Positions 16,513 through 25,368 of a DNA stretch of 64,000 bases are shown one piece after another. The translations under genes and the position numbers were made by a program. Numbering within the stretch: the stretch's first letter is position 1; every line of letters begins with the position of its first letter. The stretch spans positions 71,269 to 135,268 of the forward strand of contig NZ_AOMF01000155.1 of the NCBI RefSeq assembly GCF_000336715.1. The letters run 5' to 3'. The notes beneath the pieces were generated by a model. That model ran no database searches. It worked only from the letters and a program-made list of their open reading frames with translations, and had not been told where the DNA came from. This DNA is from Halococcus thailandensis JCM 13552 (GTDB lineage Archaea; Halobacteriota; Halobacteria; Halobacteriales; Halococcaceae).

Positions 16513-17658
16513 ATGGCACTCTCGGCTCTCTTCGTCGTCGGCCTCGGCGTCGCGGTGTTCGTCGGCTTCAACGTCGGCGGTTCGAACATCGGCGTCGCCT
16601 TCGGGCCGGCCGCCGGCGCGAGCGCGGTCTCGAAGACCGGCGCGGCGGCGCTGATGACGTTCTCGTTCTTCCTCGGCGGCTGGACGGTCGGGCGCGGCGT
16701 CGTCCGAACGATGGGCGGACGGATCGTCCCGTCGAGTTACTTCACGCCCGAGACGAGCGTCGTCGTGCTCTTCTTCATCGGGCTCGCGCTGTTCCTCGCC
16801 AACGTCGTCGGCGTGCCCGCCTCGACATCGATGACCGGCGTCGGCTCGATCGCGGGCCTCGGGCTGGCGAGCGAGGCGCTCGACTGGGCGACGATGACAG
16901 AGATCCTGACCTGGTGGCTCGTCTCGCCGATCGTCGCCTTCTGGGTCAGCGCCGTCGTCGGCCGGTATTTCTACTCACGGCTCGCCAGCGCGCTCGCGAT
17001 CAACCAGACCGAGGGGTCGCTGTTCGCACTCGATCGTCGGGGGATGCTGCCACGGCCACGCCTCGGGGCGAACACCACCCGTCGCGAGGCCGTCGGGACG
17101 CTGTTGGTGGTCGTCGTGGCCTGCTACACGGCGTTCAGCGCGGGTACGTCGAACGCCGCCAACGCGATCGCGCCGCTGGTCGGTGCGGGCACGCTCGCGA
17201 TAGAGCCCGGACTGTTGCTCGTCGGCGTCGCGGTCGGGCTCGGCGCGTTCACGATCGGGCGGCGAACGATCGCGACGATGGGAGAGGGGCTCACCGAGAT
17301 GCCGCTGCTCGCGGCGCTCGTGGTCGCGGTCGTGAGTTCGACGCTCGTCACGATTCTCTCGTGGTTCGACATCCCCGTCAGCGTCGTCATCATCGCCACG
17401 ATGTCGATCGTCGGGCTCGGCTGGGGTCGGGCGACCCGGACCGTCGGCGAGCGCACCGACCCGCTGGCGACGGGCGGGACGTCGGTCAGCGAGGCCGTGG
17501 TGGCCGACGAGGATCTGCGTGATCCGGGGGCGACCGACGAGGCGGCGGAGCTGTTCGAACCGGCGACGACGGCGAAGGTTATCGCCCTCCAGAACCTGGT
17601 GCCCGCGGTCTCGACGATCGCCGCCTTCCTCGTTTTCCGGTTTCTCACGGTCTTTTGA
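16513..17658 (+). CDS. pit: Inorganic phosphate transporter, PiT family
   Basis: A 381-residue secondary transporter that moves phosphate with H+ or Na+ across the membrane. It has the two PiT signatures, [19 protein letters not shown] near the N-terminus and the second-half counterpart [20 protein letters not shown], each in a repeat of about five helices. The first repeat has lost the canonical GANDVANA wording but keeps the Asn and Gly framework, as is usual in haloarchaeal versions. The start MALSALF at 16513 was preferred over a GTG two codons upstream. No PhoU partner is adjacent. Confidence 0.88.
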   Translation: MALSALFVVGLGVAVFVGFNVGGSNIGVAFGPAAGASAVSKTGAAALMTFSFFLGGWTVGRGVVRTMGGRIVPSSYFTPETSVVVLFFIGLALFLANVVGVPASTSMTGVGSIAGLGLASEALDWATMTEILTWWLVSPIVAFWVSAVVGRYFYSRLASALAINQTEGSLFALDRRGMLPRPRLGANTTRREAVGTLLVVVVACYTAFSAGTSNAANAIAPLVGAGTLAIEPGLLLVGVAVGLGAFTIGRRTIATMGEGLTEMPLLAALVVAVVSSTLVTILSWFDIPVSVVIIATMSIVGLGWGRATRTVGERTDPLATGGTSVSEAVVADEDLRDPGATDEAAELFEPATTAKVIALQNLVPAVSTIAAFLVFRFLTVF

Positions 17659-17714
17659 TCGATTCTGTGATCCGAACAACAACACCTAACAAGCCGGGGG
17701 GTCAACGGCGGGTG

Positions 17715-18104
17715 ATGCCCACCGTAGAATACGTCAACTACGAAGTGTTCGACGATCAGGGATGGGAGATCGACGACGACGACCTCTTCGAGAAGGCCGA
17801 AGACGCCGGTCTCGGCGAAGAGGATTACGGCACGATCGACGTCAACGAGTCGGAGTACATCCTCGAAGCCGCCGAGGCGCAGGGGTACGACTGGCCGTTC
17901 TCGTGCCGGGCGGGCGCGTGTGCGAACTGCGCCGCCATCGTCAAAGAGGGCGAGATCGACATGGACATGCAGCAGATCCTCTCCAACGAGGAGGTCGAGG
18001 ACCGTAACGTGCGTCTGACCTGCATCGGCAGCCCGGCCGCCGACGAGGTCAAGATCGTCTACAACGCCAAACACCTCGACTACCTGCAGAACCGCGTCAT
18101 CTAA
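17715..18104 (+). CDS. fer: Halophilic 2Fe-2S ferredoxin
   Basis: The 129-residue plant-type ferredoxin is the main low-potential electron carrier of haloarchaea, used for example by pyruvate and 2-oxoglutarate oxidoreductases. The cluster ligands are Cys 64, 69 and 72 in [10 protein letters not shown] and Cys 103 in LTCIG. The acidic N-terminal insertion of about 30 residues ([19 protein letters not shown]) is the hyperacidic patch known from Halobacterium and Haloarcula ferredoxins. A T6 tract directly after the stop is a likely terminator. A dispersed intergenic repeat begins right behind it. Confidence 0.96.
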   Translation: MPTVEYVNYEVFDDQGWEIDDDDLFEKAEDAGLGEEDYGTIDVNESEYILEAAEAQGYDWPFSCRAGACANCAAIVKEGEIDMDMQQILSNEEVEDRNVRLTCIGSPAADEVKIVYNAKHLDYLQNRVI

Positions 18105-18110
18105 CCCCAC

Positions 18111-18116
18111 TTTTTT
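18111..18116 (+). terminator. T-tract terminator of the ferredoxin gene
   Basis: Six consecutive T residues lie seven bases after the ferredoxin stop codon, the usual archaeal intrinsic termination signal. A GC-rich hairpin (CGCGCGCC TTC GGCGCGC) follows about 15 bp later. Confidence 0.55.
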
Positions 18117-18425
18117 ACAAGGGATCCTCGCGCGCCTTCGGCGCGCTCGAACCCCTTCCAAAAACCTGGGCTAAAAACACCTGCTCGCAAACCGCGCGAG
18201 CAGTGAACCCCGCTCACTCCGTTCGCGCGGATGTCGACACTTGGCTGCGACCGCTCCGCAAACCACATCGTCACCACACAGCACCGCCGAAGCCCTCGGC
18301 GCACGCTCACTTCGTTCGCTACTCCTTCCAGTCGTGCGCCTCGCCCTTCATCCACCAGGAACTGCTGCCGCCACCGCGGCCGCACGGCGGCCGCACCGCA
18401 ACTGCCGGCGGCCACCGAACGGTTT
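18111..18425. repeat. Dispersed intergenic repeat, copy 1
   Basis: This gene-free stretch holds a repeat that recurs at 53427-53720. Shared blocks occur in the same order: a T-tract, a GC hairpin, AAAA..GCTAAAAAC, GAACCCCGCTCACT, CGTTCGCGCGGA, CACAGCACCGC, GCCGAAGCCCTCGG, CGCTCACTYYGTTCGCTACT and GCCCTTCATCCRCCAGG. The blocks are separated by diverged spacers. Both copies sit just downstream of a gene end. Read on the minus strand, copy 1 contains ATGAAGGGCGAGG followed by a ten-codon ORF (MKGEAHDWKE), but in copy 2 that frame continues differently, so protein coding is not supported. Its nature (noncoding RNA, mobile-element relic or REP-like sequence) is unknown. Confidence 0.7.
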
Positions 18426-18450
18426 TGTCACTGCGTACCAACTGGTGAAT

Positions 18451-19146
18451 ATGACACGAACGGCCGTCATCGCGGGCGTCGGTCCCGGACTGGGCGCGTC
18501 GATCGCCCGGAAGTTCGTCGCGGAGGGCTGTGCGGTCGGCCTGTTCGCGCGCTCGGCGGACTTCATCGAGGACCTCGCCGACGAACTGAACGAGGACGGT
18601 GAAGCGCTCGCGGTCCGGACGGACATCACCGATAGAGAGCAGGTCGCGGCGGGGTTCGCTGAGGTCCGCGAAGCGTTCGGTCCCAACGACGTACTCGTCA
18701 ACCACGCCAGCGGCGGCGCGTGGAAGGGGTTGCTGGATCTCTCGGACGAGGAGTTCGAGCAAGCCCTCGCGGTCGGCCCGCAGGGGAGTTTCCACTGCTC
18801 GCAAGAGGCCGTTTCCGACATGCTCGACAACGACGGCGGCACGGTGATCTTCACCGGTGCGACCTCATCGGTCCGGGGCAACGAGGGTGCGCTCGCCTTC
18901 TCGGCCGGGAAGTTCGCCGTCCGCGGGATGGCCGAGTCGATGGCCCGCGATCTCGGCCCGCAGGGGATCCACGTCGCCCACGTCGTCATCGACGGCGGCA
19001 TTCGCCCGCCAGATCGGGACGTCGAAAATCCCGACGACTACCTCGATCCCGACGCCATCGCCACGAACTACTGGCAGCTCGTCGAACAGGACGAGAGCGC
19101 GTGGACGCTCGAACTCGATCTCCGCCCGCACACGGAAACGTTCTGA
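18451..19146 (+). CDS. Atypical SDR-family protein lacking the catalytic Tyr
   Basis: A 231-residue Rossmann-fold protein of the short-chain dehydrogenase family. The cofactor loop is GVGPGLGAS (residues 9-17), and the NAG motif is replaced by NHASGG (84-89). The catalytic YxxxK reads FSAGK, with Phe 150 in place of Tyr and Lys 154 kept; Ser 139/140 is present. An SDR subgroup with exactly this Tyr-to-Phe change is known (conserved-domain class SDR_c10), with no established substrate. I chose the Met at 18451 because the upstream frame runs through the intergenic repeat. It may bind NAD(P) without normal oxidoreductase chemistry. Confidence 0.85.
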   Translation: MTRTAVIAGVGPGLGASIARKFVAEGCAVGLFARSADFIEDLADELNEDGEALAVRTDITDREQVAAGFAEVREAFGPNDVLVNHASGGAWKGLLDLSDEEFEQALAVGPQGSFHCSQEAVSDMLDNDGGTVIFTGATSSVRGNEGALAFSAGKFAVRGMAESMARDLGPQGIHVAHVVIDGGIRPPDRDVENPDDYLDPDAIATNYWQLVEQDESAWTLELDLRPHTETF

Positions 19147-20247
19147 TTACCCCTCGAAACCGTCTTCGAACCGGAAGGTACCGTCGCGCTGGACGACCTC
19201 GCCGTCGACTTCGATCCGCGAGTCCCCGCTCATGTCGACGATCATGTCGACGTGCTGTGCGCTCTGGTTCTGCTCGTTGCCCTCGCCGACGTTGTCGTCG
19301 TAGGCACGCCCGACGGCCATGTGGACCGTGTCGCCCATCTTCTCGTCGAACAGCATGTTGTAACTGAAGTGGTCGATGTCGCGGTTCATCCCGATGCCCA
19401 GCTCGCCGAGACGGCGTGCGCCCGCGTCGGTGTCGAGGATCGTCGTCAGGAGGTCCTCGTTTTTCTCGGCCTCGTGGGAAACGACCTCGCCGTTCTCGAA
19501 AGTGAGTCGCACGTCGGTGATCTCGCGGCCGCGGCGGTAGACCGGTTTGTCGAAGTGGACCTCGCCCGAGACGCTTTCTGGAACTGGAGCGGTGAACACC
19601 TCGCCGCCGGGCAGGTTGTGGCTGTCGGTGTCGTTGATCGCGTGGTTGCCCGCGATCGACATCGTGACGTCGGTCGAGGCACCCGAGACGATCCGGACCT
19701 CCTCGGCGTCGTCGAGGATTTCGACCAGCTGAGCCTGGAATTCGGCCTGTTCGTCCCAGTCCTTCAGGATGGCGTCGTAGACGAAGTTCTCGTAGGCTTC
19801 GATGCTCATCTCGGCGAGCTGTGCGTTCGCCGTCGTGGGATGCTGGGTGAGCGTCCAGCGGTGGCCGAGGCGCTCTTCGAGGATCGGGCCGTGGGCCTTC
19901 TCGTAGGCCGAGTTCACGTCCGGGTCGACGTCGCCGAGCTCGGTGACGTTCTCGTGACCGCGGATGATCGCGTGGCAGTCGGCGGCCTCGACGAGCGCTC
20001 GCTGGTGGGCGGGCGTCTCGAACTCCACGCCACTCTCGTCGGCGGCGTTGAGATAGGCTCGCATCGCCCGGCCGCTCCGATTGGTCCGGATCGCGAGCGG
20101 ATGGGCACCGCGCTCGCCGGCGACCTCGTAGAGGGCTGTCACGAGGTCGTCGGCCGGCGGCTCGGACTTGATGAGGAACTCGTCGCCCGCGGCGAGGTCG
20201 ACGGCGTCGGCGATCAGCTGTGCGTGCTCGCGGACTCGTGGGTCCAT
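19147..20247 (-). CDS. M29-family aminopeptidase
   Basis: A 366-residue cytosolic metallo-aminopeptidase of the thermophilic aminopeptidase T/PepS family (M29), which trims N-terminal residues from peptides. The C-terminal metal-binding region is recognisable: RRLGELGIGMN, then LFDEKMGDTVHMAVGRAYDDN, then QHVDMIVDM, carrying the expected Glu, His and Asp ligands. The length matches the archaeal branch, which is shorter than the 410-residue bacterial form. It converges on the SDR gene with zero spacing: the two stop codons abut at 19146/19147. Confidence 0.88.
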   Translation of the reverse strand: MDPRVREHAQLIADAVDLAAGDEFLIKSEPPADDLVTALYEVAGERGAHPLAIRTNRSGRAMRAYLNAADESGVEFETPAHQRALVEAADCHAIIRGHENVTELGDVDPDVNSAYEKAHGPILEERLGHRWTLTQHPTTANAQLAEMSIEAYENFVYDAILKDWDEQAEFQAQLVEILDDAEEVRIVSGASTDVTMSIAGNHAINDTDSHNLPGGEVFTAPVPESVSGEVHFDKPVYRRGREITDVRLTFENGEVVSHEAEKNEDLLTTILDTDAGARRLGELGIGMNRDIDHFSYNMLFDEKMGDTVHMAVGRAYDDNVGEGNEQNQSAQHVDMIVDMSGDSRIEVDGEVVQRDGTFRFEDGFEG

Positions 20248-20334
20248 GTCTTATCGAGCCGTGGACGATCCAAACCAGTTTCGGAACCCGACGTCCACCG
20301 GCCCGCTTTAGTCCGTGCCGCACGTGTGCCGTGC

Positions 20335-20670
20335 ATGACCGAGTTCAGCGCCGAGCAGTTCGAGGACAAGTACGCGAACTACTTCCCCGAGCTCCAGACC
20401 GCCTACCGCAACGCCTTCGAGTCGATGAGCGAGCGCTACGATTCGGAACTCATCCACGCCATCGACCAGCAGGTGCTCAACGAGAGCGAGCCGTTCTACG
20501 AGGAGGACGAGGGCTTTCGGATCGAACTTCCCGACGACCCGTACGATCGGCTCACGGCCATCGTCGTCGACGAGGAGAAGTTCGACGCGGTGCTCGCCGA
20601 ATACACCACGACGCTCGAAACCGAGCTGGCGAACGTGTTCGACCTCGATGCCGGGAGTCCAAAGGTCTAA
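20335..20670 (+). CDS. Small conserved haloarchaeal protein (DUF5783-like)
   Basis: A 111-residue acidic soluble protein, MTEFSAEQFEDKYANYFPEL onward, predicted all-alpha followed by a short beta segment. I recall this opening from a haloarchaeal DUF family (DUF5783), for which no function is known. The Met at 20335 was preferred because the long upstream frame is antisense to the aminopeptidase gene. It is separated by 25 bp from the NifU-like gene downstream and may be co-transcribed with it. Confidence 0.7.
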   Translation: MTEFSAEQFEDKYANYFPELQTAYRNAFESMSERYDSELIHAIDQQVLNESEPFYEEDEGFRIELPDDPYDRLTAIVVDEEKFDAVLAEYTTTLETELANVFDLDAGSPKV

Positions 20671-20695
20671 GAAGCGTGCGAGCGTACCGTCGAGC

Positions 20696-21061
20696 ATGAG
20701 CACCGAGAGTCAGAGCAGCGACGACGACCTGCGCGAGGAGATCTCGAACTTCCTCCGTCGGAACTTCCCGCAGATCCAGATGCATGGTGGCAGCGCGGCG
20801 ATCCAGGAGCTCGACCGCGAGTCGGGCGAGGTGACCGTCTCGCTCGGCGGTGCCTGCTCGGGCTGTGGCATCTCGCCGATGACGATCCAGGCGATCAAGA
20901 GCCGGATGGTCAAGGAGATCCCCGAGATCAACCAGGTCCACGCAAACACCGGGATGGGTGGCGGTGGCATGGGCGACGGTGGCTTCGGTGGCGGCGGCAT
21001 GAGTCCCTCGTTCCCCGGCGAGACGACCGACGACGACGAAGGCCCAGAGGCCCCCTTCTAA
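20696..21061 (+). CDS. NifU C-terminal-domain iron-sulfur scaffold protein
   Basis: A 121-residue protein. Residues 12-75 form a NifU-like domain with the cluster-binding CxxC in GGACSGCGISPMT; these proteins carry or transfer Fe-S clusters to apo-proteins. A Gly/Met-rich tail (repeats of GGGGM and GGFGGG) and an acidic end follow, which is unusual compared with the 70-80-residue bacterial Nfu. The only other Fe-S assembly gene in the window, a SufS desulfurase, lies 18 kb away. Confidence 0.9.
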   Translation: MSTESQSSDDDLREEISNFLRRNFPQIQMHGGSAAIQELDRESGEVTVSLGGACSGCGISPMTIQAIKSRMVKEIPEINQVHANTGMGGGGMGDGGFGGGGMSPSFPGETTDDDEGPEAPF

Positions 21062-21159
21062 GCCACCTCGCGGTTCCGACACACAGCCAGCGAAACGATC
21101 GACGATTTTTCGATCGGCTCTCTCCCTCCCAGTGACGACCCTCGCCACCGAGCGCCGCG

Positions 21160-22872
21160 TTAGTCGTCCGCGCCCCCACCTTTCGGTTCGATATCGAGCC
21201 CGAACTCCGCGGCCTGCGTGCGCCAGAACTCCTCGTAGGCCTCCTCGGTCTCGTCGACGGTGCTCCGGCCGTCGTCGACGCGATCGAGTTTCAGATCGAC
21301 CTCTTCGAGCAGTCGATCACCGATGTCGCCGCTGATGACGCCGTTCTGGACCGCGTCCTGCACGGCGCTCTTCTCGCGCTGGAGCAGGCGGCGCTCGCCG
21401 ATGAGCAGTTCTTCGCGCCGGAGATCGGGGTTCTCGCGCATGAGCTGTGAGATGGCTTCGCGGAGGTCGTCGCGCTCCTCCTCGTACTCGGTGGTGAAGT
21501 CCTCGTAGACGTCGGCCGGGATGTCGCCGCGGCTGTGGAGGCGGTCGGCGGCGTCGAGGGCGGCGTCGGTGGCGCGTTCGCGCCCGCTGAGCAGTTCGTA
21601 GAGCTGCTGGTCGGCCGAGCGCGTGACGATGCCCAGCCCGTTGAGCAGTCGCGGCATCGTCAGCCCCTGGACGACGAGGCTGAAGGCGGCGACACCGAAG
21701 ACCATCGCCCGGAGCTGGGTGCCGAGCTCGAAGCCGGGCGGGAGCCCGAGCACGAGCGCGATCGGGATCGAGCCGTGCAGTCCGCCCCAGACCATGACGT
21801 GCTGGTAGTCGAAGGGCACCTCGGTGCCCGAAAACCGGTTGACGAGCCCGGTGAGCGGGTAGACCACCACCGCGCGCGCGAGAATGACGAGCACGATAGC
21901 GATCGCGATCGGGACGGCGAACTCGCCCAGCCGGCGGATCGGCGTCGTCGCGCCGATCGCGACGAAGATGAAGGTGTTGACGATGAACGCGGCCGTTTCG
22001 AGCGTGTTGAAGATCGAGAGCTTCGTCTGCGGGCTCATCGCGTACTCGACGCCGCGGTTGCCGATGAACAGCCCCGCGACGACGGTGGCGATCACGCCCG
22101 AGACGTGGAGGTAGTGTTCGGCGAGCAGGAAACTCCCGTAGGTGAGGATCAGCGTGAGGACGATCTCGGTCATGTGCTCGTCGAGATTAACCATCACGCG
22201 ATAGACGGCGTAGCCCGCGAGCAGGCCGACGACCAGCCCGCCGAAACTCGTCACGAGGATGTCCAACCCCGTCGAGCCGATCTCGCGCAGCGTGAGCAGC
22301 TCCGAGATGGGCGTGCCGGTCCGCCTGGCCTCCTGGACGAGCGCCAGCAGCGCCGTGAAGACGACGACGCCGACGCCGTCGTTCAGCAGACTCTCGCCCT
22401 CGACGAGCGTCGAAAGTCGTTCGGGTGCGCCGAGCTCGTCGAACAGCGCGAGCACGCTCACCGGATCGGTGGGGAGGATCATCGCGGCGAACAGCAGCGA
22501 GACCAACAGTGGGAAGCCGAAGGCGAACTGGCCGACGGCCCCGAGCACGAGCACGGCGAGAATCAGGCCGGGGACCGCGAGGACGAGGATCGTCACGAGG
22601 TTGTTGCGGAACGATTCGAGGTCGGTCGTCGCCGCGCCCTCGAACAGCAGCGGCGGCAGGAGCACCAGCAGGATCAGGTCGTGCGAGAGCTGGATATCGA
22701 ACAGCTGGATGCCGGTGAGTGCCTGGATGATCGAGATCCCGAAGCCGGCGAGGAGGAGCGCGATCGTGTAGGGGAAACGACCGATCTTGGCGACGAAGAC
22801 GCCGACGCCCGCGGCGATCATGAAGACGACGAGTAGATTGACTTCGGTCGCCGCGACCGTCTGGGCCAGCAT
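21160..22872 (-). CDS. Na+/H+ antiporter, CPA1/NhaP type
   Basis: A 570-residue antiporter that exports Na+ in exchange for protons, central to ion homeostasis in a halophile. Residues 1-405 hold about 12 membrane helices with the CPA1 signature FAAMILPTDPVSVLALF and the ion-binding ESLLNDGVGVVVF (Asn-Asp pair). The last 160 residues are a cytosolic, strongly charged coiled-coil-like tail starting near RLLNGLGIVTRS, a likely regulatory region. The start MLAQTVAATEVN at 22872 was chosen because the 36 codons upstream lack hydrophobic or family features. Confidence 0.92.
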   Translation of the reverse strand: MLAQTVAATEVNLLVVFMIAAGVGVFVAKIGRFPYTIALLLAGFGISIIQALTGIQLFDIQLSHDLILLVLLPPLLFEGAATTDLESFRNNLVTILVLAVPGLILAVLVLGAVGQFAFGFPLLVSLLFAAMILPTDPVSVLALFDELGAPERLSTLVEGESLLNDGVGVVVFTALLALVQEARRTGTPISELLTLREIGSTGLDILVTSFGGLVVGLLAGYAVYRVMVNLDEHMTEIVLTLILTYGSFLLAEHYLHVSGVIATVVAGLFIGNRGVEYAMSPQTKLSIFNTLETAAFIVNTFIFVAIGATTPIRRLGEFAVPIAIAIVLVILARAVVVYPLTGLVNRFSGTEVPFDYQHVMVWGGLHGSIPIALVLGLPPGFELGTQLRAMVFGVAAFSLVVQGLTMPRLLNGLGIVTRSADQQLYELLSGRERATDAALDAADRLHSRGDIPADVYEDFTTEYEEERDDLREAISQLMRENPDLRREELLIGERRLLQREKSAVQDAVQNGVISGDIGDRLLEEVDLKLDRVDDGRSTVDETEEAYEEFWRTQAAEFGLDIEPKGGGADD

Positions 22873-22988
22873 GCTGCGGGCTATTCGGCACGATCGGTTA
22901 AGCGCCTCGCCTGCGGCGGAGACGACCGGTGAACTGCCGAGCGACGGCGAACCGCGCGTATTTAGGGTCGCGGTCGTCACGGGAACGT

Positions 22989-24455
22989 ATGAGCGATACG
23001 CCCGCGCGGAACGTCCTGTTCGTCGTCATGGACACGGTCCGCAAGGACCATCTCTCGGTCTACGACGACGAGCGCGAGACGACGCCCGGACTCGAAACGT
23101 TCGCCGAGGAGGCCGCCGTCTACGATCAGGCGGTCGCCCCGGCCCCGTGGACGCTTCCTTCCCACGCCTCGATGTTCACCGGGCGCTATCCCGGCGAGCA
23201 CAACGCGACCCAGGAGAACCCCTATCTCGAAGGCCACCCGACGCTCGCCCAGTCGCTCACCGATCACCGAAGCTCCTGCTACTCCTCGAACGCCTGGATC
23301 ACGCCCTACACGCATCTCACCGACGGGTTCGACAGCCAGGACAACTTCTTCGAGGTGATGCCCGGCGACCTGCTCTCGGGGCCGCTCGCGCGCGTCTGGA
23401 AGACGATGAACGACAACGAACGCCTCCGGCAGGCCGCCGACTGGCTCGTCAACCTCGGCAACGAGATCCACGAGTTCCTCGCGAGCGGCGAGGGAGCGGA
23501 CTCGAAGACGCCCGCCGTCATCGACCGCACCATCGAGTTCATCGACGACACCGACGAGCCCTTCTTCTCGTTCATCAACCTGATGGACGCCCATCTCCCC
23601 TACCACCCGCCCGAGGAGCACAAGGAGCTGTTCGCGCCCGGTGTGGACTCGACGCAGGTATGTCAGAATTCGAAGGAGTACAACAGTGGCGCGCGCGACA
23701 TCAGCGAGGCCGAGTGGAACTCGATCCGCGGGCTCTACGACGCCGAGATCCACCACGTCGACGCCCAGCTCCACCGGCTGTTCGAGTGGATGCGCGCGAA
23801 CGACGAGTGGGAGGACACGCTCGTGATCGTCTGTGCCGACCACGGCGAGCTCCACGGTGAGCATGGACTGTACGGCCACGAGTTCGCGGTCTACGACCCG
23901 ATCGTCAACGTCCCGCTGCTGGTCAAACATCCCGATCTCGAGCCGGGCCGGCGCGACGAGCAGGTCGAACTCGCCGATCTCTACCACACGGTGCTCGACC
24001 ACGCCGACGCGCGCGGCAAGGGCCTCCCGCTCGATCGCGACCGATCGCTGCTCTCCGAGAGCTATCGCGAGTTCGACGGCGGCGAGAACGCCTTCGTCGA
24101 GTATCACCGGCCGGTCGTGGAACTCAATCAGTTGGAGAACAAGGCCAGCGCCGCCGGTATCGAGCTCGACGAGAACTCGCGATTTTACTCGCGGATGCGC
24201 GCCGCCCGCCGACCCGACGGGAAGTACATCCACAACGAGCGCATCGCCGACGAGGCCTACCGGCTCGACAGTGATCCCGATGAACTCGCGGATCGCACCG
24301 GTGACGAGGACCCGGTCATCGCCGAACTCGAGAGCGCCCTCTCCGCATTCGAGCACGACCGCGACGACTGGGGAAGCGTCGAGGGTGAGGAAGTGCTCTC
24401 GGAGATGGGCGACGACGCCAAACAGCGCCTCGAAGATCTGGGCTACATCGACTGA
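22989..24455 (+). CDS. Sulfatase/alkaline-phosphatase superfamily hydrolase
   Basis: A 488-residue soluble protein of the sulfatase fold. The metal site includes Asp 15 in FVVMDTVRKDH and the CADHGELHGEHGLYGH segment in the second half. The nucleophile loop reads APAPWTLPSHASMFTGRYP. Aligned with the sulfatase C/S-x-P-S-R motif, the modified Cys/Ser becomes Thr 55 and the Arg becomes His. A formylglycine-dependent sulfatase is therefore unlikely, whereas Thr nucleophiles are known in phosphoethanolamine transferases of the same superfamily. No signal peptide is seen, so it is probably cytosolic. The substrate is unknown. Confidence 0.85.
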   Translation: MSDTPARNVLFVVMDTVRKDHLSVYDDERETTPGLETFAEEAAVYDQAVAPAPWTLPSHASMFTGRYPGEHNATQENPYLEGHPTLAQSLTDHRSSCYSSNAWITPYTHLTDGFDSQDNFFEVMPGDLLSGPLARVWKTMNDNERLRQAADWLVNLGNEIHEFLASGEGADSKTPAVIDRTIEFIDDTDEPFFSFINLMDAHLPYHPPEEHKELFAPGVDSTQVCQNSKEYNSGARDISEAEWNSIRGLYDAEIHHVDAQLHRLFEWMRANDEWEDTLVIVCADHGELHGEHGLYGHEFAVYDPIVNVPLLVKHPDLEPGRRDEQVELADLYHTVLDHADARGKGLPLDRDRSLLSESYREFDGGENAFVEYHRPVVELNQLENKASAAGIELDENSRFYSRMRAARRPDGKYIHNERIADEAYRLDSDPDELADRTGDEDPVIAELESALSAFEHDRDDWGSVEGEEVLSEMGDDAKQRLEDLGYID

Positions 24456-24485
24456 GCCCGACTGAGCCTCACAACTCTCGCCCGC

Positions 24486-25367
24486 TCAGCTGCCATACCC
24501 GCGCTCACGCGCACGGACGAGTGCGGTGAGCGTTCGGTTCACCGGCACTCGGTCGTCGGCACGATCGACGACGGCACCGTTGATCGCGTCGATCTCGGTT
24601 TTCGTTCCCGCCTCGACGTCCTGCGCCATCGACGAGGTGTTCCTCGCGGTCGCTTCGACCACCGATTCGAGCGCTGCAACCGCCTCGCTCTCCGCGAGAT
24701 CGACGCCCTGCTCCCGGGCGACGCGGGCGACTTCGCGGGCGGCCTCGCTGGCGATATCGTGGAGTGGACCGTCGGCGAGCGCGCCGTTCTCGACGCCGGC
24801 GAGCGCGGTCGTCGGGTTGATCCCGGCGTTGACGGCGAGCTTTCGCCAGAGGCGCTTCGGCATCCCGTCGTCGTGCATGGCGTCGATGCCCGCCGATCGG
24901 AGTGCCTTGACCGCGCGCTCCGCGGCCGCCGAGGGGCCGCCGTCGGGCGCACCGAGTGCGATCTCGCCGATGCCGGTACACTCGACCCGTCCGGGGGCGG
25001 GGCGTCGCGCGCCGTAGGTGCAGGTGCCGGCGAGCACGGTGTCGAGCTGCGCGGCGAGCGCCTCCTCGTTGCCGAGGCCGTTCTGGAGCGAGCAGGTTAT
25101 TTCCGGGTCGCAGTCAGCGAGCGCACGCCCGGCGGCGGGCGTGTCGAATGACTTCACCGTGACGAGCGCGAGATCCGCACTATCGGGAACCGTCGTCCGG
25201 GCCTCGGGATGGGTCGTGAACTCGACGGCCCCCTCGACGGCGAGCCCCGATTCGCGGATCGCCGCGACGTGCGGGTCGCGCCCGACCAGCGTCACGTGGT
25301 GCTCGCGCGCGCAGAACCCGCCGACGAGGCTGCCGAGACTCCCCGCGCCGAAAACCAGGATCTCCAC
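24486..25367 (-). CDS. panE: 2-dehydropantoate 2-reductase family protein
   Basis: A 293-residue NADPH-dependent enzyme; in pantothenate synthesis PanE reduces ketopantoate to pantoate. The N-terminal Rossmann loop is VFGAGSLGSLVGG. Asn in SLQNGLGNEE and Lys in RLWRKLAVNAGINPTTAL match the conserved active-site Asn and catalytic Lys, and the late NTSSMAQDVEAGTKTEIDAINGAVV is the ketopantoate reductase family motif. The GTG start at 25367 is chosen because the frame before it is antisense-like and the family begins MEILVFGAG. The upstream gene's TGA lies two bases away, so the two are coupled. Confidence 0.88.
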   Translation of the reverse strand: MEILVFGAGSLGSLVGGFCAREHHVTLVGRDPHVAAIRESGLAVEGAVEFTTHPEARTTVPDSADLALVTVKSFDTPAAGRALADCDPEITCSLQNGLGNEEALAAQLDTVLAGTCTYGARRPAPGRVECTGIGEIALGAPDGGPSAAAERAVKALRSAGIDAMHDDGMPKRLWRKLAVNAGINPTTALAGVENGALADGPLHDIASEAAREVARVAREQGVDLAESEAVAALESVVEATARNTSSMAQDVEAGTKTEIDAINGAVVDRADDRVPVNRTLTALVRARERGYGS

Positions 25368-25368
25368 G

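Noticed and set aside
18101-18415. Possible small gene on the minus strand within the intergenic repeat (MKGEAHDWKE and longer frames)
   Set aside because: The short reading frame is not kept in the second copy, where frame and stop differ; conserved blocks with free spacers do not fit protein coding.
21535-22836. Open frame of 433 codons opposite the Na+/H+ antiporter
   Set aside because: Shadow frame, dominated by Asp, Glu, Arg and His with no hydrophobic core or motif.
22977-24356. Open frame of 459 codons opposite the sulfatase-like gene
   Set aside because: Antisense of a gene with clear family motifs; no independent support.
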